This document shows positions 12,301-26,098 of a stretch of DNA of 64,000 nt, one piece after another (position 1 is the stretch's first letter; the number at the start of each line of letters is the position of its first letter). The position numbers and the translations under genes are program-made. Source of the DNA: Luscinia megarhynchos (lineage: Eukaryota; Chordata; Aves; Passeriformes; Turdidae); assembly GCA_034336665.1 (NCBI GenBank), contig JAPFBE010000002.1, positions 76,325,405-76,389,404 on the forward strand. Direction: 5' to 3'. The notes beneath the pieces are model-generated. The model worked only from the letters and a program-made list of their open reading frames with translations, ran no database searches and was not told where the DNA came from.

Positions 12301-15300
12301 AAGGAAAAAGCAGAGATTATAATTTGTGATTAATCTCTTGCTTAATGTTTTGTTATCTCAATCATCCAATTGAATCCAGAAAAGACTTGTTAGAGCCTAT
12401 AAACATTTTAGCACTGAACTCATAAGAGTTGGAATACTACAGGAAACACTTTCCATGTTTAAGAGAAGGCAAGAAATAGATAGCTGAGAACAGTAATGTG
12501 TATAATTTTAGCAAGTAAAGCAATACTGGGTTCTCAGATGCACTTACACTGGAGTAATTCAGATACACTTTTTTTGTCGTTTTCACTGGGATTTTGATAT
12601 AAAATTTTCCAAAATGGGTTATGTGTGTATATATGGTAATAAAAATACAAGGCATATTTCTAATAGTAGTCTATATTTGCAAGTTTCTCAGGCATGTGCA
12701 GTGACTGTTGAATCTGCTCTGGAGCAGTATCTTCTTGTTAAAGAGTACCTAATCCATTCTGTGCTATTAATTAATCCTGTCATTATTTTGTGTGTTCTCT
12801 CTGATGGAGTTTGCTAGGGTAGACCCTGCTTTCACTAATGTCCTCATCAAACCACTTATCGTGGGATTAGACATAATGCTGTCATGGACTCCAATATCAT
12901 CTTATGACATTGTTTTTAGAAGCTATTTGATTATGAAGGAAGTCTAATAATCTTACTTTTTCTAGGAATGTCTTTTCTTACCTTGCCTTCTGATAGAAAA
13001 ATATTTTTCAAACTTTATTATACCAGAGGCAGTTTTTGGATATATCTCTGGATATTCTTTGAACTAGTCTTGGCTAAGGAAACTAACCTACTTGCTACTT
13101 AATAGTTTTAAGCTTTACTCCTTTTTTGATGGATTTCATGTAATTTTTGATGACCAGAATAACCCTTAAAATGCTAAGTATGCAGTTTCTTTTTAGCCAT
13201 TAAGATTAACATACAGAACTCCCATTAAATTTGTTGGTGGATGGATTTTCAGATAAATGTTTTATTTGACCAGGCTAATTCTAGTCTCTTTTTTTCTGGA
13301 TTTTGTGGTTAAGCTTCTTTTGCCTGTAAACAAAACCATGTGCCAGACTCAGGATGGTGTGTCTTTTTGATCCTTTCATACCACAGAACCTTCCTGGGAA
13401 CCTTAAGCCATAAAAGAAATACATTTTGCAAGTTATGTACCTTTCATGTTCTTGGTCTCATACAGATAGATGTTTAACTATTCTCATCATTTTAAAGTAG
13501 CAATTTTAAGCACTAAATTCTCCTTTGCACATCTTAAAACATGTCTTCTTCTTTTAAACCTAAAATTACCAGGTCTAAAAAAACCCATATTTTGGACTCT
13601 CTGTGAAACTGTGACTCTCCATTACAAGCTAGGAATCCATATGGCTGCTTTATTTGATCTTCAGTAACAGAATCCTTTCAGATATATTTATCTATTTAGA
13701 CAAAATTAAACAGATTAAGATAAAGAGCCAAGTTCACAAGAAAGAGCTAGGCATGGCTTAGAGAGCATGAAAAACTGATTCTGTGGTTGCCATGGTGAAT
13801 GACAAGATTCCCAAATGCAGGTCCAAGACTTGTCACTACTTTTGCCACATCTCCTAAGTTTAGCATCACTGAGGATATTCTGAGTGTTTGGGTCACAAGC
13901 CTAAGGTGGAAAACTGTCAGTTCTTAGGATGGTTTTAGGTTCAGTCTTATCTTCAGCTTAGGTGAGTAGAAAATACATGTCATGGGGAAGGCCAGCAGAA
14001 CAATCCCATTATACAGAAGCTTAGGTAACAGTGCTCACCCAGCCACAGACAGAAGTGTGAATAACACATGCAAGGCTTTAAATCAGTCTCAAAATAACTG
14101 TCTGATAGCATGTGACTCATAAATTTTAGAAGGGCTTATATCCTTGCAGGATTTTTTTCACAGAGGAGGCAAAGGGATGGACTTCACATCTCCAGTAAAA
14201 CGTTATTTTGTGTTCAAATGTTTGCTGTGCTTCTGGTATTGTGAGAAATAGCCACTGGCTGATTTCTAAACATAGGGAACACAGTTTTTTCACATACTTC
14301 AGGTTTGGATAAAGCTGAATTCACTTTGTGTGAATTTTATCAAATTTAGACCAAGGCACGTATCTGGTAAGAAAATTGCAGCTCCATTGCTGAAATTTCA
14401 GAAAGGTAACTGCAGGTAAAAATATAAATGAGTGCAGGAATGGCATCATTACTAAAAGATCCTTCTGAAACTTGCATTTTGTTTGCAAGAGATCTTGAAA
14501 AAGCAGTCATATAAACACAATTGCCCAGTGGTATGTAATTACATTACCAGGATACACTTGTCACTGAGATTATGTGCTGCAGTAAGTGCAATAATAAATA
14601 ATATCAGAGAAGGATTTGCTGAAGAAATTCCAAAGGCTGAATCGCCATTTTTGTTAAAATAATTACATCGGGAAGAGTTTCAAAATTGCAAGAGGAGCCA
14701 TTCACTTAAACCATGTAGAAAGGATTAAACAGTGGTGGTGGTACATTGAGATTGTCTTTGGCCCATCCTCAACAGAGCTGAGAGTATGTGAGTACTCACA
14801 AAATTCTTAACTCAGCAGGAATTTTCTACATTAAGTTTTGATGTGTTCTTTTTAATTCCCCCCTTAAGTAACATCTATTGGGAGACATATTTCAAGTAAG
14901 ACAGGTTTTCTTTCTTTATTTTTGCATCATCAGCTGCTATTAAAACTGAGAAATGAAAGCCTAAATCTTAACCAAATGGGCAAGAAGAGTGGAGAATATA
15001 GGCTGCCTGCATTAAAAAAAATATGTAGGGGGCCAAAAATCTGTATGGCACCACACCAGAAATAAAACATTTCTGTCCCTGGAGTAACACATGACAGTTT
15101 AAAGCCACGGGTCTCTTGATAGTATTTGTCCATTGTACTGAAAACAATCTGGACCCAGAGGTTCTGATTAATATTTCTCTTACACAAAAGATATTAACTT
15201 TTTATTGATGTAAATCAAAGTGATCATATATGCCTTAAAGCATAAAGTTCTAGGGCCAAGAAACTTTGCTTTTCTAATTTCCTTATTTCTGGAACCTTCA

Positions 15301-15383
15301 TGTGAGGACTTGTGATTAAGCATATGCAGTGCAAGAGGCTCATAATCTGAGTCCATTATCTGTAGACTCTTGTAGCCTACCAC
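9331..15383. other. AT-rich non-coding DNA with one GC-rich islet
   Basis: Mostly AT-rich sequence without recognisable exons. The exception is a GC-rich patch at about 11005-11150, listed separately. Short open stretches overlap on both strands in that patch, which is what raised GC content produces by chance. I see no RNA gene. Confidence 0.55.
11011..11071. other. GC-rich islet with perfect hairpin and 11-bp direct repeat
   Basis: The patch starts with a run of Gs and Cs at 11016-11029. A perfect inverted repeat follows: CTCCCTGG at 11047-11054 and CCAGGGAG at 11058-11065, with a 3-base loop. The 11-mer GGGAGCTGCTC occurs at 11027-11037 and again at 11061-11071, framing the hairpin. It stands out sharply from the AT-rich surroundings. 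It could be a remnant of a GC-rich repeat, a small regulatory element or a non-coding RNA hairpin; the sequence does not decide. Confidence 0.5.
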
Positions 15384-15644
15384 ATTTAGACGTTGCCTAG
15401 GTTGAAATTAGAATAGAAATAATAAAATAAAATGTTATTCGAGGGCATAAACCTAAAACAGAAAGGTTTAAAAGGAGCTCTGGAGGTCCTGCTCAAAGCA
15501 AGCATTCAAAGTTGGACTGAGCTGCTGTAGGAATTTTCCAGTTGTGCTTTAAATACTCCAAAGACAGTGATTCCATGTTGTCTCTGGGTTGTTACATTCC
15601 CATATGGAAGAATTATATACCTACAAGACTCTTATAGACAGTGC
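15384..15644. repeat. Direct repeat copy A (261 bp), partner at 30735-31002
   Basis: This 261-bp unit recurs in the same orientation 15.35 kb downstream. By direct comparison I find no base substitutions, only three length differences: copy B has one extra T, one extra 5-base AAAAT unit and one extra C, all within the first 95 bases. The last ~175 bases are identical. The middle (about 15465-15605) resembles an old minus-strand CR1 3' fragment, so the unit as a whole is not an intact transposon. No terminal inverted repeat or clear target duplication is seen at either edge. Confidence 0.9.
15465..15605 (-). mobile_element. Decayed CR1 3' fragment inside repeat copy A
   Basis: The order of words (ggagctctggaggtc, tgctcaaagca, ttttccagttgtgctttaaa, ctccaaagacagtgattcca, tctctgggttgtt) parallels the reverse complement of the CR1 3' region, placing it on the minus strand. 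It is heavily diverged from any remembered consensus, which contrasts with the near-identity between the two copies of the surrounding repeat unit. Confidence 0.6.
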
Positions 15645-16375
15645 GAGCATTCGAGATTTCAGATTGGAGGTGGAAGTCCTTTAGAGTCCTGTTAATTTAT
15701 GTCATACAAGTAGACAGACAGACTTGTGCACTGTACTATTGCCTATGGAAGAAGCTCTAAAAGATGAATTGGGAAGCTATAATTCCCCTGCAGGTACCCA
15801 TATATGAGTTAGGAGGGAAACTGGATTATGATGCTAAGAAAACTGTACTTATACTTCCTCCTAACTACTCCTCTGGGGAATAACTAAGATGCTGAATTTA
15901 ATAAGGCTTGAATTTGGAAGGGAATTCACACAGCTAAAAGGATTTTGGGGGGTAAAAGCTCTGGCCATACTTATGAGATTCCTGTGGTAAACATAAAGAA
16001 ATCAAAGAGAGAATGTGCATTTATTTGGAATGCGTCCCATCTACAGTTAACTGCTCATCTTAAGTTCGAATTCCTCCTTCTTTACTTTCTTCACTTTTTT
16101 TTAATTTCTAAAAATTCAGTCAACCTCAGAATACTCTAATAACTTTGGTTCAGAGAATAATGAAATGGAACTAGGTAAATGAAAAGGATGCTTGGTGGAA
16201 ATGTCCCATTCTTTGATTAATTTCTTTGAACAGTTAAATCTAAACTATGAAGTTTTTATTATATAGTTAATTCCGTGGAAAGATTTATTAGTATTTTTTC
16301 AGTGGTGTCTAATATCAGCTTTAGCCTTCATTAGTATTGTAAAAGCTAATTGGCAAATAAGGACTTTTCTGAAAA

Positions 16376-16397
16376 TATTTGAAATATATTTCAAATA
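16376..16397. repeat. 22-bp perfect palindrome
   Basis: Eleven bases followed by their exact reverse complement, with no spacer. The left arm is TATTTGAAATA. The composition is AT-rich, which raises the chance of random palindromes, but this is the longest one I noticed in the window. Confidence 0.85.
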
Positions 16398-18450
16398 CAG
16401 AAATACTATTCTGTTATATAAACACGTCATGGACACCTTTGAAGCCTAATGAAAAACTCCTAAAGTAAATATCACTATAAATGCTACAGTATCTCTACTG
16501 GATATAAACACTGCAAATTTATTGACCCCCTGACATTTAAATATCTACAAGATCATAAATTTTAAAACTTCTGTGTCATTAAAAGGAAATGGAAAAAGTT
16601 TCTATTATCTGTGCTAAGGAATATTGTTTTTTTCAAAGCACAAACTGTGTGTTGATAGTACTGCAGAATGCAAGACTAAACACAATTTAAAAATTAGTAT
16701 GTCTTTATGCTTTCTTTGACTCAAGCCACCTATAAAATATACATCACAGAAGAAAGATGGAAATCCCATCCATATATTGTCCAACCTTTTTCTGTAGGAG
16801 ACATTTTATGTGATTCACCAATTACAAGGAAAGGCACAGTTGGAATGCCTGTGATTTTCCAGATACACTACCCACATACTGCTTTCACCTTTTCAAAACC
16901 CAAAAGCATTTCTGAGTTATATTCAGGGGTGGCTAAGTCTGATGTGTCTTTGACTGTGACACGGCACCATGTAGACCAAGGTAACCATGAAAATCAGAAA
17001 CCCAGACAGTTTGGTTAAACAGAGACACCACTATGCATCTCCCATAGGTGGCTACAGGAAAAGGTTTACATAGTGATAAAAATTTAACAGGAAAATGGCA
17101 ACTGTGACCAATTTTCAATCTTCTGTTTTTCCTCTAAATCTTCAATGTTATATTAAAATATTTTTCATCAATACATCACCCATTTGGAAGTAAAGCAAGA
17201 TTCATGTGCTAGAGGAGGGCAGATGGTCTGGCTAGTTCTAGTGAAAAGGTCTTGGAAACTCTGAATTGAATGACCCAACTTTGAGTTTAGTGGAAGCTGA
17301 AAGAATAATGAAAAATTTTTACAGGCAAGTGATACTTCTTTCTGGGTCACTTAAGAATTGTATGCAATGGAAGTGAGTTGTGTCTGATAAGCATTTGGAG
17401 ACCCTTAGATGTAAAATGCTATTTAAATGGTAATATAACTATGTATTTATTCATGAGAGAGGCTGAAATGGGATTGGCTTCCTGTCAAAAACTGTCAGAC
17501 AGAAATAGGATTCCTTCTGGACAGTTGTCTTGAGGATTCCTACTGTTACCTAAGAGATTTACTTGGAAATAGTTGCCAGTGTGTTAGGGGCCAGTAGGTA
17601 GGACACAAGACTAGATATGAAAATACTTTTATTCTACTGATACCTCTGACCTTAACTATTTTGGGATCTTTGACATTTGTGATATTTGTGCAATATTACT
17701 ACTGCTGTTGTTATCACTGCTGATACTATTAATAATTATAATGAAGTTATTACACACATATGTGTATAAAAGATTGTTTAGGTGTACATTAGGGTCTCAG
17801 ACTACAACTTCCCATAGCAGAGATCACCTGGGCAACTGAATATGTCAAAAGCAGACATCAGTCTGAGTTTGGTTACAAAAGGAACTGTAATGCATCCTTA
17901 CAGGTCTTGATCTGAACAACAGAGTGACCTGGAACACCACCAGGTTTATGTAGGTAATAAATTAATTATTTTCAAAATGTGAAGAAGCCAGAGCACATAC
18001 ATATTTTTTGTCTTGAGAGGTACATGGAGAAATGTATACATGAGAAAGATTGTACATATTCCCTTTCAGTTAGTTGATGTGCCCGTAAAATAGTCATATT
18101 CAGAACAAGCAGATTAATCTATAATCTATCTATGAAAAATTCATGCTTTGACTTTTCCCTTAAACATTATGCTTTATTGATTTTCAAGTGTCGTGAAAAG
18201 GACATGTAATTATTTAGCACAGAAGAAAAACAAGTTTAGATCTTTCAATAAACAGAGGAGACAGAAGACTCATAACAAGAAATGACACTTTGTAGACCTT
18301 ATTTCATAAATTATGGAAAAACAAACAGAAAGAAAGTAATAACAATTTAATGGTTATAAATCAGCTAAAGGAAGATAATGCAAAATATTTTCTGTGATTT
18401 TCTGATTGACTTTTTTGTGCATTCCTTTTAATCACATTTTATACTCCATG

Positions 18451-18496
18451 GGTTTCTTTTTGTTTTGGTTTGTTGTTTTGTTTTCTTTATTTTGTG
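18451..18496. repeat. T/G-rich low-complexity tract
   Basis: Runs of T separated by single or paired G, with few other bases. This is low-complexity sequence of the kind common in songbird non-coding DNA. Confidence 0.7.
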
Positions 18497-20237
18497 GCTA
18501 AAATGCTTGCAGGAAGAGAACACAAGGTCATTTCTATGAAAATAACCTGAAATATAAATTTATGTTTGCATGTATGAGGATTTATAGTAGAGCTGCTTGG
18601 ATGTCTTTCCAATCAAGAAATAAGAACAACACCATATGACTTTGTTGATCAAGGCATCCAAGACACAAATACTCTGTAAAAAACTGTTAATATTCAGTCC
18701 CTAAAATGAACAATTTTTAAAGAAGCTATTTGAATTCTGAATATTTTATAAATTTGAAGGAACTACAATCTGCTCATAGATATGGCAAAAGGATTTAAAT
18801 AAAATATACATAGCAAGCCACTCATTCATCTTTCTTCTAAACAATATCCATCAATATCCAGTGTTCCTGAAGGTGTTTATATGACCAAAAAATATAAATA
18901 CACATATGAGAGTGAACTGCTCTATATTATGCTTGAGAAAAGTAAAAACTTGTTAATTCTACTATAATCCACAATTTAAAAACAATTTAGTAACCTAACT
19001 TTTACAATAAAATTTCCAGATTTTGTTTGCATTATATTGTTCTACAGGACAATATATTGTGTAGGGAGCAGTTTGGCAGCTGAATCCCTGATTTGACAGT
19101 GTTATGTGTCATGACTCTTGATCTAGTTAAACCAGCCAAAAATTCAAAATTAAGTAATATTCTCTCAAAGTACTGAAGCTACTCTAATGTAGTGAAGATT
19201 CTGTAATATTGGACAGGAGAAAAAATAAACTAGTTGCTTGAACATGCGTCTGTATAAGAACAGACAAATAACATTTTTTCTTTAAATGACCATAAATTCA
19301 TTCCATAATAGAAGATACTGTACTGCAATATTATATAGCTTCAATTCTCTAAAGCTGTAGAAATCTCCCCACAGTGAACATTCAAAGAATCTGATTTTGG
19401 GGCTGAGATTTCTGTGGATGATACTATTGTATTAGCAAACTCTTAAACTATTCCCAAGAATTTTTTTTTGCAAAAATCTGTTTCTCTATGTCATTACTGT
19501 CCCAGTACCAGGGGACAGTAATTTCAATAACAATTGTACAGCATAGATAATCACATTCTCATTCCTGGAAGAAACTGTCTATCCATTCATGAGTTTGCAT
19601 GATAGAAGACTTTCTGGGAATTCCCTGGCAAAAATAAAGGGATTAAGTTTCTTTTTATTTTGCAATTCACGGACACTGGTGCACTTCAAAGACTTCTACA
19701 TTTTCAGGCTGTAGGGAGTTACCACATCTCAATACAAAGTTTTACTCCCAAGCATATAGCAGATCTGCATGTTTTTTTCATGATTAAACACAGCATCCTT
19801 CAAAACACAGGGGGGTTTCATTTCCAGTATAGAATTTATCATAATTTAATGTTTACTGTGGGAGGAAAGTCATCATTGTGTGGGTAGCAGAAAGCAGTAA
19901 TAAAGAAATATTAATTGCATCATAAATGAGATTCATGTAATGAGAGGCTTGGTTTTAGGGCAGCTGCACTGTGGGGAGAATCTGTAAAGGAATAGGTTTC
20001 TCTAACTTCATACTCTTAGTTACAGACTTTAGGAGACCTTCTGTAGTTCAGTTTGTGTTAATGTTGAGTAATAAATATAAAGAAACCTTTCTTTGATTGC
20101 CTTCTTGAAAATATGCATTCCTAGTATAAAGAATATGTAGCACATGTAATTGATGCTCCTGAGAACAATGTATTTTCTACTTTACAGAAAAAAGAAAATT
20201 TAAGCTGAGGGAGAACATCCTTGAGATTTCTGAGAAT

Positions 20238-20255
20238 AGTACTAGTCCTAGTACT
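20238..20255. repeat. Inverted repeat, 8-bp arms, 2-base spacer
   Basis: AGTACTAG at 20238-20245 and CTAGTACT at 20248-20255 are exact reverse complements. The block also contains the 10-mer TAGTACTAGT twice, so it is both a direct and an inverted repeat. Confidence 0.8.
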
Positions 20256-21751
20256 AGTTTCACCATCTGTCTAACACCAGGCTAAAAGGGCATATAACAT
20301 GAATCTCAAAGAGCAGCTGAAAATTAAAGGGAAGGTATCTTCAAATATTTCTCACTAGTCCCTTAAGGAGTATCTGGTTCTTTCCCATGCATTTTCAGAC
20401 TTAAAAAAAAATATTTAGTAAATTATCTTATTAAGTTTAGCCAGGGGTATGTGTGTGTCTGAGAGACAGGAAGGCTTGGGGGCTGTGTGTGTTACAGTAG
20501 GATTTTTGTCTTGTAATTACTTGGAAGAGTCTGAATTCCTGAGGCTTGTCAGACAAGTGATATTTGTCTGATTTAGGTAAAAGATGTTAGGTAATGTCTG
20601 AAAGAGCACAAGTTACTTGGATATAATATTCCATCAACTAGCATACATAGCACTTGGAGTCACATATGGTAAGAGTTTTGAATTGTAGCTACCACTGGTG
20701 CTGGCAACACAGATGTTGAGACATGACTGGGTAGGGGAAGTAAGTTTGAATGCTAAAAAAGTAAAATAGAATTGGGGAGGAGGTGTATCCCATAAAACTA
20801 ATCGAATTGCTATTTTCTTGAGAAATGAAGATTTTTTTAAAGGTTATATTATCTAAAATACTTCTTATATTGTTTAAATTAATCAATGGGAGGATTGTTG
20901 CATTCTAGAAGAGATGGAGAGGGCACCTGGAGTCAGCACTTCCTGTTCTTTAATTCATTGGGAAGGAGATTGAAAGTGTGTGGAAATTTCTAGGCAAATA
21001 CCAGCTCCTTTTGCATTAGATTGTTTTGCCAGGGAGGACTCATCTTCACTAGCTAAGTGTGCACTAAAAAGATCTGTGATATCTGGCTTGCTCAGGGTCT
21101 TCCATTCTCTAGTACATTCCAATTTTATCATCCTTCTGGTTTAGATATTGCTCTTGTTTCAATTTTTGCATTTTTCCTTTGGAGAGAAAGCAAAAATACC
21201 ACAAAAGCAGTCTGTTGGTTTGAAAATCAGAATGCAATCAAAAGTTATTTTTTGCTGTTATTTCCAATGCAATTAATGTCTCTTCTATAGTTTATATTTT
21301 GAAAAACTTTCTTTCTCCATTTTCATGATATAGTTCACCCCTTTTGAGAAATGAGATTAATATATGTTTCTTGTCTTCTATGCATTTGTTGTCTTCTGTG
21401 ATCACTAAGGAGATTTCACAAGGATTCCACTAAAGAGATTCCACAAGCGGGTGAGGTTGACTTTCCAAAAGGATTTTAAAACAAAGATCATAGATTAATC
21501 TCTTTTCTGAAAAGCAGAGAGAGTAAGTCAGTAGAAAATTTCATGGAGAAGCAATTTTTCCAATTTCTTTAATTTTCTTGCAGATTTTATTAATTTGCCC
21601 TTCGAAATATTTTCCATTAATGTCTTTGAACTTCGAATTTGATTCTGCCAAGATATTCATACTTTAAATTGCCAACTGTTATCTCTTTATAATTAATAAA
21701 TGATAAATAAATCTTGAGTACATCTGTGACAACTTATTTTTACTTTTTAAA

Positions 21752-21812
21752 GGTTTGGGTTGTTGGTCGTTTTCTTTAGGGTTTTTTGGGGGTTTTTTTT
21801 TTTGTCTTTTTC
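21752..21812. repeat. T/G-rich low-complexity tract
   Basis: A T-dominated stretch with a GGGGG run at about 21788-21792, then a run of T. No gene-like content. Confidence 0.65.
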
Positions 21813-22756
21813 AGAATTCAGTCCAGAGTTAAGCACCTATGCCCAGTGCTCAAAATCTGAAGGACTGAATCTAAATGCATGCCTGTTTGATGGATTTATA
21901 CAATTCATCTACCTGCAGCTGGATGAGAAAGAATGAGACCCTGCTGTCATCTCATTGATACACCATCCAGTATATTAGTCTTCACAATGAAAATACACTA
22001 TTTCAATATGAATACATATAGACAAAATTCTCCCTTGGTATTAACTTTTAAAATAAAAATTAAGTGTAGGAAAGGACTAATCTTATTACAATTTTTTGCT
22101 GTGAGGAGGAGTGACTGAGGGACTAGAGCATGAGAACTTTAAGGGTGTTAACTTCACATTTCTAAACTTTTCAATGAGGCATTCTGTCAGTAAAAAGATT
22201 AAAAGGAATTGCATGTCTAAACAAGCAAAGTCTTTTTTTTTTAATAACAGACAAAGAAAAGTTGATTCTGACTTCATTGTAGCAGAAATTTACAATGCCC
22301 AAGTGAAGTCCACTATGTACTAAAACAGTTTTCTAGTTTATATTCTATTTCATGAATGCACAATAATATTTTTTCCGGTCAGAAATATAATTTCTGTATC
22401 AAAAATCTTGCATTTAATGGAATTTCTTGCTGAGAAAATAAGAGAAAATATTATTTTAGTGTATGCCACATACAAAATGAATTGTTTTAAACTATCTGTG
22501 TGTTAATTGAGGATCATAGTATCAGGAATTTATGCAGGGAAGTTTGTCCTTAGAAATCCAAAGCTGTCCACATTGATAGAGTAAATGATTACACATTCCC
22601 ATAGCATAAAATGGGGTTTTGAAATAATTCTGTGATATCCCTTATGTTTCTTATTAGTTGTGCCCTATTTTCTGTGCTAATTTTTAAATTCTGTTCCTGT
22701 ACATGTGTGCTAACTTTTTGTTTTGTGGTTTCAACTACATCCCACATAATGTGAAC

Positions 22757-23140
22757 ACAGTCATAGACTATGTCGAGTTTAAAAGGACCCATAAGAATCA
22801 CTGAGTCCAGTCCCCTGCCCCATGCAGGACTGTGTAAAACTAAACCCTGTTACAAAAGCCTTGTCCAGACTCCATAAACTGTCAGATTGGTGCTGTGACC
22901 ACTTCCTTGGGGACACCATTCCAGGATCATCCTGTCAGTGAAGACACATTTCCTAATGTCCACTCTGAACTCCTCCAGTCACAACTTCTTCCAATTTCCT
23001 TCTGGTCACCAGCTCTGCCTCTGTGGTGGGGTGCAAACTGGTTTGAGCCACTCCTTGTAAGTCTGGCCTTCTCACCCCTCAGTGTTTGAGTACAAGGGTT
23101 TGCTCTCCAGTCTGTCACAAGCTGGCCCTTTCCACAAGCA
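22757..23140 (-). mobile_element. CR1 LINE 3' fragment
   Basis: Plus-strand text follows the reverse complement of a CR1 3' end: 'gagtccagtcccctgccc' and 'atgcaggactgtg' near 22802-22832, then 'ttggtgctgtgaccacttcc' near 22888-22908 (a hallmark phrase of some CR1 subfamilies), then 'tttcctaatgtcca' near 22948-22961. The 3' end is at the left and the right end fades out near 23140. No coding frame survives. Confidence 0.8.
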
Positions 23141-26098
23141 ATACAGGGAGTATAGTAGGGCAATGCCCAAATTTATTATATATCCATAATATTGGTGCTT
23201 GAAAGAGCCATCAGATATCCTCACCTTTTTTTTCTTTAGAACTTATTCCAGTAAGAGATTTCTTAACTTCTTACTTCAGTAATTATTTTTCTTTTGTTTT
23301 TTTTTCTTTCTTTCTTTCTTTTTTCTTTTGTTTTTTTTCCCTAACTGCCAGTGTCTTTTTCCACTAGAGACTAGTTAAAATAGATTTTTTTCCTTTCTGA
23401 AGTGGATGTGCCAGATATTTCTCTGTTATAAGACAGGGAAAACAAAAATACAGTTAAGGCACAACATTGGAGAAATTATAATAGAAAAAAAAAGTTAATT
23501 TGGTGCATATGTTCAAATGAGAGGGGTAATCTCTCTTCTGTATCTTTTTTTCTTACTACTGAGAGTCAAAATTGTTGCTTGATGTTTACACACAGTGGAA
23601 CAACTCTAGCACAGGATGCTGTAAAAACCCATCCACCTCAGAATATCCTAAAACTCAAGACTGAAGAATTTAGAATTAAATCTCTACTTCAAATCAAGCA
23701 AGAAGAAAAATTCTGTCTAGAAATTGAGTCACACACATGCATGTTGACTTAAGTTTTCAGGAAATCCTTGCACTGTTTGCTTGTTCAATAGTCAGATTAT
23801 AACTAAAATTGAGTGATAAAGAACGACCTGGGTTGACAGCAGCTATAAGCCTGGATTTTCAGAGACTGGGAAGTCTAAGCAAGGTAAATATATGGAAATG
23901 AATTTCCATGAGCTTTAGGCACCCCAGATGCTGAGGGCTACAGAGCCTGGATCTTCTTGCAATGCTGGTTTCCTGAGGGCTGCAGGGTTTGGTGTGCCAG
24001 AGAAAATTGCAGCTGTGAACAAAACATGCTGTTCTGTGGTGTGTTGCTGTCACCCAACATAGGCCTGATTCTGCTTTTGTAGAAGGCACCTGTCAGGAGC
24101 TTGCACAGCTGGACAGCTGGGATATCCCTCAGTTTGGCTCTCCTAATTCAGTGAATGAGCAGTCATTCATAGCTATGGTTTCACATAGGCTCCACCTGCC
24201 CTTCTGACACTCATTCTCCATGATATCACAAGGACCAAGCAGTACACTCATGGCAATGAGGATCTGTATGAGGAAGGTAAAACCAGAATCCAGCCAAAGA
24301 CTGAAACTGCTGCATTCTCCATACTTTTCACTTATCCAGCTGCTCTAATGCCATACAGGAAAAAACTCTGCAATCAACCAGTATGGCCTGTGAACAGTCC
24401 TATAATGCCAGTTATTATCAAATTGGTAGGGTATATTATATAAATTTGAATTACTATTAAATATCTGTGACTATTAAATAGATAAACCCAAGCATGCTCA
24501 GCACCTTTCTCTGACTTGGTGCTAACTGGAAAATGGGTGTTCTAGTTGAGTCCTACTAAAATCTGTTGAAATTCAGAGAAGTCCACCAGAAATATTCTGC
24601 AGCTTGCACTGATGCCCAGACTGGCTGGTCATTGTTTGACACAGCATGGTATGGGCCAAAATTCAGGTCAGACACAACTAAAGCAACTTAACACAAATAC
24701 AGTCAGATTTAACACCCTGAAAATGTTCCTTGTAAGTGCACACTGTATATTATCACTTGTTTGCCTGACATCAGCCAGGCAAGTATTATGGAAATATGGA
24801 CATATGTTCTAGATGTTACTACATCTGTAAGTAAATGCAGAAAATATTGTCAGTGACCTACAGCTCTTTTAACATCTGAGCAATACCCCTTTCCGTTGAC
24901 AAATTATTGAACCCAACATGTAACTGGAGGAGAAGGAAGAGAAAACAGGGTAATAGCTGTGTTCAATAGATATGAAAATAGGTGATGGTGCAGGAAATTT
25001 CCACTCTGATTTCATATGACTCCATCTCTTGAAAATGTCATGGAACCAGATTCCTCAAAATGGGGAATATCACCTCTTGAACTGCCTTTGGTAAATCAAG
25101 AGGTAAGAGTTGGTATTGCCAGCTTCTAAATGTTTCTTCCACCCATTGTGATTCTGCAGCAGTTATCTTCTGTAGTAAATGAGCAGTGACCTCAGGACAG
25201 TTCACCATAAAAGTGAACTCTCCTTCAGTTGGCTCTTCTCCCGCATTTCTAGTAAGACTGTCTGCATTAGCTATTTGTTCTTTTCAGAGGCTGAGTGCAG
25301 CAGGAAGCCATTAATCAGCGTGCTGAAGGTCAGTTCAGACTCCTGTAATTTAATTTCTTTATGTGCTGCTTCTCTCTGTATCTGGTCTGTGGTAAACAAG
25401 ACAGCTTGCTCCCATACATCAGTTTGACCATAGCTCAGCAGATGAAGACTTTTGTAGCAGCTACTTTGTGTTCATCTTGTCAGAATGAGCCACAGATGAG
25501 AATAAAATTTGGGTTGACAATTCCACATTGCAGATGGCCACCTGAACCAGCAGTACTGTGTTATTGCTCTTTTAAAAGAGCTTGCTTCTCAGGTTCTGGT
25601 CAGCTTTGAGACCTAAGGAAAGCCAGAGGGGCATGGCTGGCATTCCAGACTGCAAACAGATCACAAGGGGGAGAGATAACTGCACTGACTGTTTAAGACT
25701 AATACAGACTAAGTCTAAGAGTAACAAGGTCAAAAATCTTAGTTGCATGCTCTTGCTAATTTATTAATATAATTTAGCATGCAATAATGAGACTAAACTC
25801 GCTCAACCATACCAATGAGCCATGCAAGCATTAACTTGTTGGAGCTAGTTATTTTCTTTATCTGCCAATAACTTCTGCTCTGTGAGTGTTAACTGCTGTT
25901 TTATTGCTATGCATTGATATTTTGTGTAATTTTGTTATTTAATATATTGTTATAATTAAGCTAAGAGCGGTATGACTATTAGTTTTTTTATGCTGCTTCT
26001 TAGGATTAATATTTTTTGTGTGGCCCAAAATAGCTGTTTTCCAGCTTTCCTACAAGGCCTAGTAAAAGATGTTCCCTCTCCACACAAGTCTTTCTTCT
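23141..26098. other. Non-coding DNA, no gene recognised
   Basis: Holds a pyrimidine tract at 23285-23338. The rest is moderately AT-rich with several short overlapping open stretches and no recognisable exon or repeat family. The patch at 23.83-24.13 kb is somewhat GC-richer but I could not assign it. Confidence 0.5.
23285..23338. repeat. Pyrimidine-rich tract (TTTC/T)n
   Basis: Nearly pure T with interspersed C and two Gs, including four TTTC units in a row. Simple low-complexity sequence. Confidence 0.8.

Larger units (their letters stand above)
15645..22756. other. AT-rich non-coding DNA, no gene recognised
   Basis: No coding exon, RNA gene or named repeat is recognisable. The stretch holds a 22-bp perfect palindrome at 16376-16397, an ACACATATGTGT palindrome at 17754-17765, T/G-rich low-complexity tracts at 18451-18496 and 21752-21812, and an inverted repeat at 20238-20255. 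The longest open stretch (103 codons at 16707-17018) has no recognisable domain. Confidence 0.55.
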
